Source of the DNA: Candidatus Zixiibacteriota bacterium
GTDB lineage: Bacteria; Zixibacteria; MSB-5A5; GN15; FEB-12
DNA length: 8,923 nt
Direction: 5' to 3'
NCBI GenBank assembly: GCA_022570975.1
Contig: JACZYS010000066.1
Location: 1-8,923 of the forward strand
Both the position numbers and the translations under genes were made by a program. The stretch's first letter is position 1. Each line of letters opens with the position of its first letter. Positions 1-6,740 of this stretch are shown piece by piece. Under the pieces are notes generated by a model that was not told where the DNA came from, searched no databases, and was given only the letters and a program-made list of their open reading frames with translations.

Positions 1-1
1 T

Positions 2-88
2 CTCGCAGCGACCGCCGCGGCCCTGGTCGCCGAGGGCAAGGGCATCCTCGCCGCCGACGAGAGCTTCGGCACCATCGGCAAGCGCTGA
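2..88 (+). pseudogene. Fragment of class I fructose-bisphosphate aldolase (N-terminal core), truncated at both ends
   Basis: Reading from base 2 gives 28 codons ending in GKGILAADESFGTIGKR and then TGA at 86-88. This is the hallmark N-terminal active-site segment of class I fructose-1,6-bisphosphate aldolase, a glycolysis and gluconeogenesis enzyme. In the animal enzymes the Asp of AADES and the final Lys-Arg line the active site; the Schiff-base lysine lies much further on and is absent here. The family normally continues with Phe or Leu after KR and runs for roughly 300 more residues, so the TGA is not a natural end. The stretch is about 73% GC by hand count (64 of 88), far above the rest of the window, and nearly every codon ends in G or C. 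I read it as DNA from another, GC-rich genome joined to this one. A recombined gene scrap in a real genome is a less likely alternative. Confidence 0.8.
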
Positions 89-92
89 TACT
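84..92. other. Probable chimeric junction
   Basis: Aldolase similarity stops at the codon ending at base 85. From about base 87 a different reading frame, continuous with the downstream protein, makes sense as protein (D-T-T-V-R before the Met at 102). Base composition changes at the same place from about 73% GC to clearly AT-rich. No repeat, attachment site or transposon end is visible at the border. An assembly or library chimera is the simplest reading, but the exact join point cannot be fixed to the base. Confidence 0.65.
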
Positions 93-101
93 ACCGTAAG
101 G

Positions 102-1217
102 ATGAGCTTTATTTTTTGGGTGAAGAGTCGTGACGATGCTAATGTGGAAGATTTGGTCCCGTCGTTTAAGACCTTAAACGTAATTGATCCAAAATTTGAA
201 CGGGCTGTTATGGTTATTGATTTTACCAAACTGGTTGGCCCTTTAAATAACCCATCCTCTCCGGAAGGAGAATTTATTAAAGGACAGAGACTGATTTGGA
301 AAGATTTGGTAGACGGCTGGGGATATGCAAATGTGCCTGGCTGGGATGATAATTCTTTTGATATAAATTTGAATGACGCTAAAAGCAAGGCACCTGATTA
401 CCTGGTAGGAGGAAAATTCCCTGATCTTCCGGTTGTAGAACTTCTTAAACATAAAATTGTGGTTATGTATAATGATGATGTATACGTGCCAAATCTTACT
501 TCATACAAGGGTGTTTACGCTGCAATTGATGCCGGTGTCAATGTCTGGCTTACAATGAGAGCTCCCGTATTTGGCGCACTTGGTCCGGTCGATATTTGTG
601 AGTCATCGCTTCCGCCAGCTGTTGGTAATTATGGGTTTTACTTTGCCGCCTCCAGTTACTCTTATAGCGGCTGGTTCCGTCACTATTTTACTCTTGATGA
701 ACAGAAAGACTGGTATTCATTACCTATGAGAGTAGAGCATTTTATCGGAGCAAACTCTTTGGAATCTACAAAATGGCCAAACCTTCCGATAGATACAGCT
801 CTTCTGCATGAACGTTACAACTGGAACAGGCCAGGACTGGGACTATTATGGATTCCGGAAGTTGCCGCTTTACCTGAAGTTAACTGGATGGCTTTCAGGG
901 CCAGATTCTTTCAGTCCGGATTTGTAGTTTCTGCTGAGCCAATGTATCTGTTCAACTCAAGTTATGGAGTAGACCACCCCGGTGATGTTGGTGATGCTTG
1001 CCTCTCGGGTTACGATGGCTCTCCCGTTGCTCACCGTGTTCAGGGAAGTTACTTTAGAACCGTACATTTTAGTTTCACCCCACTGGCTATTCAACCTGAT
1101 TCCATGCAGATAATAACAGATACCGTCTTTAACTATCTCTATGAGCCGGATCAGAATGCTCCGCTTACAAAGAAAAACATATATCGGTATGAAAATTTAT
1201 CGATAGGCCAGAGATAA
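102..1217 (+). CDS. C-terminal part of a secreted or surface protein with GATase-like domain, 5' truncated
   Basis: No named family is recognised with certainty. The first Met (102) is probably internal: AGG abuts the ATG without proper spacing, there is no signal peptide, and the frame is open upstream to base 3 with plausible residues from about base 87. Residues 1-30 (FWVKSRDDANVEDLVPSF) look like the last strands of an Ig-like domain, as in bacterial surface lipoproteins. The rest has an alternating beta-alpha plan like class I glutamine-amidotransferase-fold domains: strand RAVMVIDF (34-41), strand KIVVMYNDD (118-126), helix then AIDAGVNVWLTMRAP (141-155), and a late segment SPVAHRV..YFRTVHFSFTPLAI (307-330). 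I see no Cys-His-Glu amidotransferase triad, so catalysis is not claimed. The tail has no T9SS sorting motif. The gene converges on the glycosyltransferase across a shared hairpin. It is likely exported and surface-bound; its role is unknown. Confidence 0.72.
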   Translation: MSFIFWVKSRDDANVEDLVPSFKTLNVIDPKFERAVMVIDFTKLVGPLNNPSSPEGEFIKGQRLIWKDLVDGWGYANVPGWDDNSFDINLNDAKSKAPDYLVGGKFPDLPVVELLKHKIVVMYNDDVYVPNLTSYKGVYAAIDAGVNVWLTMRAPVFGALGPVDICESSLPPAVGNYGFYFAASSYSYSGWFRHYFTLDEQKDWYSLPMRVEHFIGANSLESTKWPNLPIDTALLHERYNWNRPGLGLLWIPEVAALPEVNWMAFRARFFQSGFVVSAEPMYLFNSSYGVDHPGDVGDACLSGYDGSPVAHRVQGSYFRTVHFSFTPLAIQPDSMQIITDTVFNYLYEPDQNAPLTKKNIYRYENLSIGQR

Positions 1218-1239
1218 TATCTGATTACATAATATATTC

Positions 1240-1272
1240 AAACGAGTTAAGCTTTTGCTTAACTCGTTTTTT
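1240..1272. terminator. Intrinsic terminator between convergent genes
   Basis: A perfect 13-bp inverted repeat (AAACGAGTTAAGC at 1240-1252 and its complement at 1257-1269) encloses a TTTT loop and ends in a T run at 1267-1272. It lies 22 bp after the stop at 1217 and ends 10 bp before the stop of the minus-strand gene. The T tract makes it a standard terminator for the plus strand. On the minus strand the stem is followed by TTTGAATATATT, a weaker U tract, so it may serve both genes but less well leftward. Confidence 0.9.
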
Positions 1273-1282
1273 AATGTTCTTT

Positions 1283-3448
1283 TTATTTGTTCAAAATGTT
1301 GTTCTGGAATTTCTGGTTTAGAAGATCATAAACCTGTGAAGCTTCCGGAGCTCTGTTAAGCATCCGGTAAGCGTTTATCAAGTTTAAGTAGGCATCGGTA
1401 AGAGAAGAATCCAAACTGATGGCCAGACTATTGTATTCAATTGAGCTTTCATAGTCCCCTTTAATGCCATTCAAATATCCAAGCTGATAACAAGCAAAAG
1501 CAATCTGAAGTTTTTGGAGCATCAGATTCTTTTCATAATTTGAACCAAAAGCATTATCATCAATTTCAATGGGTGTCTTAGGTATGGCAATCCCCAGGGT
1601 CAAAACGCTATCTGCTTTCTTAAGCTCTTTGTGTTTAAGCAGTAAATTTCCGGCTTCCAGATAAATAGCCGCAGAAGACCGGTTCTTATCTAAAACAGAA
1701 TCCAAAATCCCTACAAAAAATTGGTTGTCGTTTGGATTGCTTAATAGCTGAATCTCTGAGAGAGCTCTCAGGAATATTAGATTGGAGTTGACGTCGTAGC
1801 TTCTAAGTGAGACAGCTTTTTTGGCATAATATAAGGCTGAGTCGTATTGATCGCTTAACAATTTTATTGAAGCAATATTGGAATAGCTTTTGTGACGGGC
1901 CGGATTAAACTTTATCTCCCGGTTAAAATAATACAGAGCCGAGTCTTCTAGGCTGTTCACAAAAAATATAGACCCAATATTTAAGTTGAGTTCAGGAAAG
2001 GTTGAATCAATTTTCAGTGCCATTCGATATTTCTGTAAAGCCTCGTCGTACTTGCCTTGCGAGTTATAAAAGAGACCGCTTGAAATCAGACCTGACGGTG
2101 AGATATTTTTTTCGCCGACAAGACGGGGAACAAATGTAAGCAGACAAGCAGCACCTGCAATTAGAAAAACGGTTACTGCTTTTTTCTTCTCTGACTTTAA
2201 TTTGTCCAGAAAATATAATATCCCGGCCGAGCTTAGGATAAAGTAATATGGCAATAGCGGCAACCGGAAACGGCTGTTGTAAAAAAAGAGAGAGACAAAA
2301 AGAGAATAAATAATTATTAGCCAGAACAAAACTCTTACCTGCTTATTATTTTTGAATCCGGTGATTATGGAAATAACTGCAAACAGGAATAAAAGCGGAA
2401 ATGCAAAAACATAAGGTTTTAGAATAATAAACTTACTGAAAAACTCAGGCAGATTTCGGTTATTAGAAATCAAGCCGGGGGAAAAATTATAAAAGAACTT
2501 GCTGATATATAACTTCGTAAATTTGAGTTTGTTATCAAATATCCAGTCTATTGTCCGGGCGGTCCAGAAACTGGAGATTTCGCCCGGCTTAAGATGTCTT
2601 CCTTCTTCAGTCTCTGCAATATGGCTTATCTCTTTAATCCTCCAGTTATGCCCCAGTGGCTCAGGCAGGACGGCAGAAGTGCCATCGGACAAATCATTAT
2701 TCCCGATATAAAAATTAATTCCACCCTGCGAAGATATTAAAACCGGATCAGAGGCAACGGCAATATTTCTCAATAAAATCATTCCAATAATGATAATGAC
2801 CGGAGAGAGAAAGATTGAAACAGCCTTAATCTTGCTCTTGATTTCAGGTATGCGTCTATGAATAAGAATAATTGCAAAGGGCAAAAATATTAAAGCCGTT
2901 GGTCTGGTTATGGCGGCAAGCCCAAGAAATAGTCCACTCAGCAAGAAAGAAGAAGTTTCTTTTTTTTCTTTATTAGAAACATAAAAATAGATTGCCAGAA
3001 GTAAGAGGAAAGAAAAAAGAGAATCAAGCAACAGCTCACTTTCAAAATATATTGTAGCCGGATATAATGAATAAAGAAAGGATGCAACCAGGGCAGTTCT
3101 CTTATCAAAAATCTTTCCCGTCAATTTATAAAGCATAATAAGCGTCAACAGGCCAATAACCATTCCAAGTATTTTACCGGTCCAGATTGATGGGCCAAAA
3201 AGTTTATAAGAAAAAGCCAGAAGAAAAGGATAAAGAGGCGCCCTGAAATAGGTAGTGTCACCACCCAAGTTTCCTTCGGCAATATTCTTTGCCCAATTAT
3301 GGTGGTAATTGTTATCAACGGTAAAATGCTCCCATTCCGGCAAAGACTGGTAGCTGTACAAGTAGGTGCATCTTATGATTATGGCCAGAATTATAACTGC
3401 AAAGATTAGAATCTTATCTGATTTTTTGATTTTGTTAATAATTTCCAC
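1283..3448 (-). CDS. GT39/ArnT-like membrane glycosyltransferase with C-terminal TPR repeats
   Basis: This 721-residue integral membrane protein is probably a GT-C fold transferase that moves a sugar from a polyprenyl-phosphate donor to an acceptor on the far side of the cytoplasmic membrane. The first TM helix (11-31) is followed by an outer loop with D45 in TVDNNYHHNWAKNIAEG, the position of the catalytic acidic residue in this family, then R69 and YP in FRAPLYPFLLA. About ten more hydrophobic segments lie at roughly 72-84, 93-108, 119-156, 166-197, 207-226, 344-364, 372-390, 401-414 and 424-441. ITRPTAL (180-186) and RFRLPLLPYY (393-402) are typical of the family. Residues 452-720 carry TPR-like pairs (for example GKYDEALQKYRMALKIDS and GDYESSIEYNSLAISLDS), an unusual addition likely used for protein binding. 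The start is GTG: an in-frame TGA at 3452-3454 lies two codons upstream, and no ribosome binding site is visible. Acceptor and sugar cannot be told from sequence. Confidence 0.86.
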   Translation of the reverse strand: MEIINKIKKSDKILIFAVIILAIIIRCTYLYSYQSLPEWEHFTVDNNYHHNWAKNIAEGNLGGDTTYFRAPLYPFLLAFSYKLFGPSIWTGKILGMVIGLLTLIMLYKLTGKIFDKRTALVASFLYSLYPATIYFESELLLDSLFSFLLLLAIYFYVSNKEKKETSSFLLSGLFLGLAAITRPTALIFLPFAIILIHRRIPEIKSKIKAVSIFLSPVIIIIGMILLRNIAVASDPVLISSQGGINFYIGNNDLSDGTSAVLPEPLGHNWRIKEISHIAETEEGRHLKPGEISSFWTARTIDWIFDNKLKFTKLYISKFFYNFSPGLISNNRNLPEFFSKFIILKPYVFAFPLLFLFAVISIITGFKNNKQVRVLFWLIIIYSLFVSLFFYNSRFRLPLLPYYFILSSAGILYFLDKLKSEKKKAVTVFLIAGAACLLTFVPRLVGEKNISPSGLISSGLFYNSQGKYDEALQKYRMALKIDSTFPELNLNIGSIFFVNSLEDSALYYFNREIKFNPARHKSYSNIASIKLLSDQYDSALYYAKKAVSLRSYDVNSNLIFLRALSEIQLLSNPNDNQFFVGILDSVLDKNRSSAAIYLEAGNLLLKHKELKKADSVLTLGIAIPKTPIEIDDNAFGSNYEKNLMLQKLQIAFACYQLGYLNGIKGDYESSIEYNSLAISLDSSLTDAYLNLINAYRMLNRAPEASQVYDLLNQKFQNNILNK

Positions 3449-3602
3449 AGTTCAAATATAAAAAGATTAAATTGAAAAAGAACGCAATGTTTTGCCTATC
3501 TGACAATCTTTGCAGTTTTCATTTCTGACCATGAAAATGGTTTCACTATCGGGAATTAATTCAGTCTGAGAAGCATAAAGAATCATCTCTATTTGTAAAT
3601 TA

Positions 3603-3632
3603 TTGACTGACAGCCTGTTACAACGCTATTAG
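3603..3632 (+). promoter_or_regulatory. Possible upstream sigma-70-like promoter
   Basis: TTGACT (3603-3608), an 18-bp spacer, then TATTAG (3627-3632), which matches 4 of 6 consensus -10 bases. It repeats the -35 hexamer and spacing of the stronger element 33 bp downstream. It is weak alone; it would give a leader of about 95 nt for the subtilase gene. Confidence 0.25.
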
Positions 3633-3635
3633 GGG

Positions 3636-3665
3636 TTGACTCCAAGATTATTTAGGCATTATATT
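3636..3665 (+). promoter_or_regulatory. Candidate sigma-70-like promoter for the subtilase gene
   Basis: TTGACT (3636-3641, 5 of 6 to TTGACA), an 18-bp spacer and TATATT (3660-3665, 5 of 6 to TATAAT) lie in the divergent intergenic region. Transcription starting near 3672 would leave a leader of about 60 nt before the ATG at 3733. It is judged by eye against the E. coli consensus; the host's own promoter preference is unknown. Confidence 0.45.
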
Positions 3666-3720
3666 TCATAATCTCACAACGGCATACCCTTTGCTCAAGG
3701 TAGTCTCGGGAAAGATAATC

Positions 3721-3729
3721 AGAGGAGAG
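3721..3729 (+). promoter_or_regulatory. Ribosome binding site of the subtilase gene
   Basis: AGAGGAGAG ends three bases before the ATG at 3733, with the GGAG core about 5 bp away. It decides the start: an in-frame TTG at 3691 would extend the protein by 14 residues but has no such site and would bury the signal peptide. Confidence 0.85.
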
Positions 3730-3732
3730 TTA

Positions 3733-6669
3733 ATGACTTTTTTGAACAGAAAATTCAGCAGGCTGTTTTTGTTTACGGGCATCTGTCTTATAATGCCGTT
3801 TACGACCAGTTTTGCTGAATTGTCACCAGCCTTAAGTAAACTCTTAGAAGCCCGAACAACAAAGACAAATGATTCAATCATTGATATTGTTATATTTCTT
3901 GAAAATTTTGGTCAGCTTGATGAAATCCGTTCCATATCAAATAACAGAAAATTAAACAAAACATCACGTACAAAAAATTTAATTGGTCTTCTCAAAAACC
4001 ATCCGGCCAGAAAAAACCAGCGTTTAAGTAATTTCTTAGATAAACATTCGGTATCTGCGGTTCGCAGTTTCTGGATTACCCCGTCATATGCGGCCTCAAT
4101 TCCGCTTAAGTATTTGGACAGTCTTTCAAAATATGAAAATATCAGACTTATAGTTGAAGACGTAAAATTGAACTATATAGAGCCAGTGGAGATTAAGAGC
4201 GCACCCGGTTTTGCTGCTTCGGTATCATCTCACCTAATGCAGTTAAATGTTCCCTCCCTTTGGAAAGCCGGTTTCACCGGAAAGGGAGTTTTAATCTGTT
4301 CCTTTGATACCGGAGTAGAGCAGGCCCATCCGGCTCTGTCATCAAAGTGGAAAGGCAACACAAACTCCATCAGTTCAACATGGTTTTCAACGTTAAGACC
4401 AAATCAGGCTCCAACAGACAAAATAGGTCATGGAACTCATACCATGGGCATCATGGTTGGCTCAACTGCCATTGATACGTTTGGTGTTGCCCCCGGTGCC
4501 GAGTGGATTGCTGCCGGAGTAATTGATCAGGGGAAAAGCTTGAGCAATACCTTAGCCGATATCTTGCTGGCGTTCCAGTGGGTCTTAAATCCGGATGGAG
4601 ATATTGAGACCTCCGATGATGTCCCTGACGTTCTTCTTAACAGCTGGGGTCTTCCCAAAGGTCTTTTTGCCCCTTGCGATGAGTCATTTGCAAACGTAAT
4701 TAACGCTGTGGAAGCAGCCGGGATTGTAGCAATATTTGCCGCCGGAAACGAAGGACCAGACCCAAAAACTCTTCGCTCACCGGCCGATATGGCCCAGACA
4801 CCGCTCAGTTCATTTTCTGTCGGAGCAGTTGACGGCTCAAATAATGTAGCCTCTTTTTCCAGCCGTGGTCCGTCATCATGCAACGCCGGTGACCTCAAGC
4901 CGGAAGTAATGGCCCCGGGAGTTTCTATCAGGTCGTCATATAAAGATGGAGGCTATACCAATTTAAGCGGCTCCTCAATGTCGGCTCCGTATATAGCCGG
5001 AATTGTTGCTCTGTTAAGAAATGCAAAACCGACAGCAACCGTTGATGAAATTAAAACAGCCCTGATCAATTCCGCAACTGATTTGGGAGTAGAAGGTGAA
5101 GATAATGACTACGGTCACGGACTGGTGGATGCTTCCAAAGCACTGCAACTGCTGCTTACGCCGGAGACGGCCGAATTTACAATCGTCAGCCAGAAAATTC
5201 TTGATGACCAGATGGCTTTTCCCGGAAATCAGTTTTCTTTAGAAGTAATTCTTAGTAATTCCAGCCCATTAACAGAGATTTTTACCGGAACATTGCTGCC
5301 GCCCATTGTAGAAGGGGTTGAGATTTTGTCCGGAGTTTCAGAATTTTCTTATACCTTTGGCGGTATCTACGCCACCAATAGTCAGCCGTTTGTCCTCTAT
5401 TTAGACTCAACCATTTTTAACGGACAGCAGATACCCATGGAGCTTGTTCTGTATTCATCGGATAACAATCTGGTTGCAAATGTTAATTTCACTATTTCTG
5501 CCGGCATAGCACCGGCCGGTACAATAAGTAATCACGACAACGGTAAACTGATTTTTACCGTATCAGATTTTGGCCAATACGGACTTGGCCTGAATTCAAT
5601 TTATAACGTCAACGGAGAAGGACTAAAAATTGAAGGCGGTCAGAATATTTTATATGAAGCCGGGTTGATTGTCGGACGGAGCAGCAATGTTCTTGTAAAT
5701 TCAATCAGAAACCAAAACGGGGAGTTTAAACAATCAGATTTTATCCCGATCAATAATCTTACCGCCGGGACAGTGGGAGATGATTTTGGGTTTCACAAAA
5801 CAGCAGCCTTTTCAGACTTAAAAGCAGACGTCCCGCTCCCGCTTGAAATCAGGCAGGAGACAATTAGTTTCTCCGGAACCAGCGACAATCAAATCATAAT
5901 ATTCAGATATAAGTTGTATAACAAATCACTTGAGAACTTTAATAATTTTGGTTTTGGTTTTTTTGCAGATTTTGATTTAGTGGGAGGGAATGAACAGATC
6001 AATTATCACCCTGAACTAAATCTCATTTACCAGTACAATTCTTCCCCGCAGTATATTGGTCTTGTCGGTCTGGAAAATATCAACAGCTTCAGCTCCCGGT
6101 GGAACAGCCTTGAAACTGATACCGTAAAAAGCAAAACCGGATTTACTAACAGCCAGAAATATAATCTTATTGCTTCATCAGGTGTCACTATTGACACGTT
6201 CAATACCGGGGATGTGCTTTTCACTATAGCAACCGGACAGTTATACTTTCCGGCCAGAGACTCTCTTGCCGTAGTTTTGGCTCTGGTAACCGGAAACAGT
6301 AAAAATGAGCTTTTTGAAAATGCAGCAACAGCGGCAGCCAAGATAGATATCCTGACCTCAATCGAAGATGAAGCAGATAAATCTCTGCCGAAAAGCTTCG
6401 TTCTTTATCAGAATTATCCAAATCCGTTTAATCCCTCAACTGTTATTTCTTTTGAGCTAAGCAAAGGCTCTGAGGTAACCCTTGATATTTATAACCTGCT
6501 TGGAGAGAATGTGAACAACATTTTTTCAGGTTATTTGCCGACCGGCAAACATGATTATGAGTGGAATGGGACAAGCTCTGGCGGCGGAAAAGTAAGCAGT
6601 GGAATATATTTCTATAGGTTAAGCAGTAAAAATTTCAGTCAATCAAGGAAAATGGTGCTGCTCAAGTAG
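3733..6669 (+). CDS. Secreted subtilase (peptidase family S8) with T9SS type A sorting domain
   Basis: A 978-residue extracellular serine endopeptidase. A signal peptide (about 1-28, cleavage after SFA) sends it through Sec. Residues 36-150 resemble a subtilase propeptide. The catalytic domain spans about 165-475: D192 in SFDTG, H233 in GHGTHTMG, oxyanion N339 in AAGNEG and S415 in GSSMSAP form a complete tetrad, so activity is expected. The serine motif departs from the usual GTSMAAPHVAG, with Ser for Thr before the nucleophile and Tyr for His after it. Residues 480-877 are beta-rich: an Ig-like stretch, then a module of about 280 residues beginning near HDNGKLIFTVSDFGQYG. Residues 888-978, with YQNYPNPFNPSTVISFEL, the LGENV strand and SSGIYFYRL, are a type A T9SS sorting domain, so the enzyme should cross the outer membrane and be released or surface-anchored. 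A good ribosome binding site fixes the ATG. It lies 71 bp before the M6 protease gene and is divergent from the glycosyltransferase. Confidence 0.95.
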   Translation: MTFLNRKFSRLFLFTGICLIMPFTTSFAELSPALSKLLEARTTKTNDSIIDIVIFLENFGQLDEIRSISNNRKLNKTSRTKNLIGLLKNHPARKNQRLSNFLDKHSVSAVRSFWITPSYAASIPLKYLDSLSKYENIRLIVEDVKLNYIEPVEIKSAPGFAASVSSHLMQLNVPSLWKAGFTGKGVLICSFDTGVEQAHPALSSKWKGNTNSISSTWFSTLRPNQAPTDKIGHGTHTMGIMVGSTAIDTFGVAPGAEWIAAGVIDQGKSLSNTLADILLAFQWVLNPDGDIETSDDVPDVLLNSWGLPKGLFAPCDESFANVINAVEAAGIVAIFAAGNEGPDPKTLRSPADMAQTPLSSFSVGAVDGSNNVASFSSRGPSSCNAGDLKPEVMAPGVSIRSSYKDGGYTNLSGSSMSAPYIAGIVALLRNAKPTATVDEIKTALINSATDLGVEGEDNDYGHGLVDASKALQLLLTPETAEFTIVSQKILDDQMAFPGNQFSLEVILSNSSPLTEIFTGTLLPPIVEGVEILSGVSEFSYTFGGIYATNSQPFVLYLDSTIFNGQQIPMELVLYSSDNNLVANVNFTISAGIAPAGTISNHDNGKLIFTVSDFGQYGLGLNSIYNVNGEGLKIEGGQNILYEAGLIVGRSSNVLVNSIRNQNGEFKQSDFIPINNLTAGTVGDDFGFHKTAAFSDLKADVPLPLEIRQETISFSGTSDNQIIIFRYKLYNKSLENFNNFGFGFFADFDLVGGNEQINYHPELNLIYQYNSSPQYIGLVGLENINSFSSRWNSLETDTVKSKTGFTNSQKYNLIASSGVTIDTFNTGDVLFTIATGQLYFPARDSLAVVLALVTGNSKNELFENAATAAAKIDILTSIEDEADKSLPKSFVLYQNYPNPFNPSTVISFELSKGSEVTLDIYNLLGENVNNIFSGYLPTGKHDYEWNGTSSGGGKVSSGIYFYRLSSKNFSQSRKMVLLK

Positions 6670-6730
6670 CAAAATTTGAAATGCTTGGAACAAATAACTA
6701 TTGCAAAAGTTGAATTACATATATAGATAA

Positions 6731-6735
6731 AAGGA
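6731..6735 (+). promoter_or_regulatory. Ribosome binding site of the M6 protease gene
   Basis: AAGGA lies 5 bp before the ATG at 6741 and supports that start, from which a normal signal peptide is read. The 71-bp gap after the subtilase stop has no hairpin terminator that I can see. It is AT-rich, and its -35 or -10-like hexamers match too poorly to call a promoter. Confidence 0.65.
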
Positions 6736-6740
6736 TAAAA

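Noticed and set aside
3516..3541. Small inverted repeats (TTTTCAT/ATGAAAA, and ACCAT-GAAA-ATGGT) in the divergent intergenic region
   Set aside because: Stems of 5-7 bp are expected by chance in AT-rich DNA, and they have no T run or conserved context to mark a terminator or operator.
3691..3732. TTG start 14 codons upstream for the subtilase
   Set aside because: There is no ribosome binding site before it, and it would place a non-hydrophobic stretch ahead of a normal signal peptide that starts neatly at 3733 behind AGAGGAGAG.
4527..4898. A 123-residue minus-strand ORF inside the subtilase catalytic region
   Set aside because: It lies opposite a strongly conserved S8 domain, its translation is low-complexity in look and resembles no known protein, and no ribosome binding site precedes it.
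6670..6740. Possible promoter between the two protease genes (TTGCAA at 6701 with TATAGA at 6722)
   Set aside because: Only 4 of 6 matches in each hexamer and a 15-bp spacer; too weak in AT-rich sequence.
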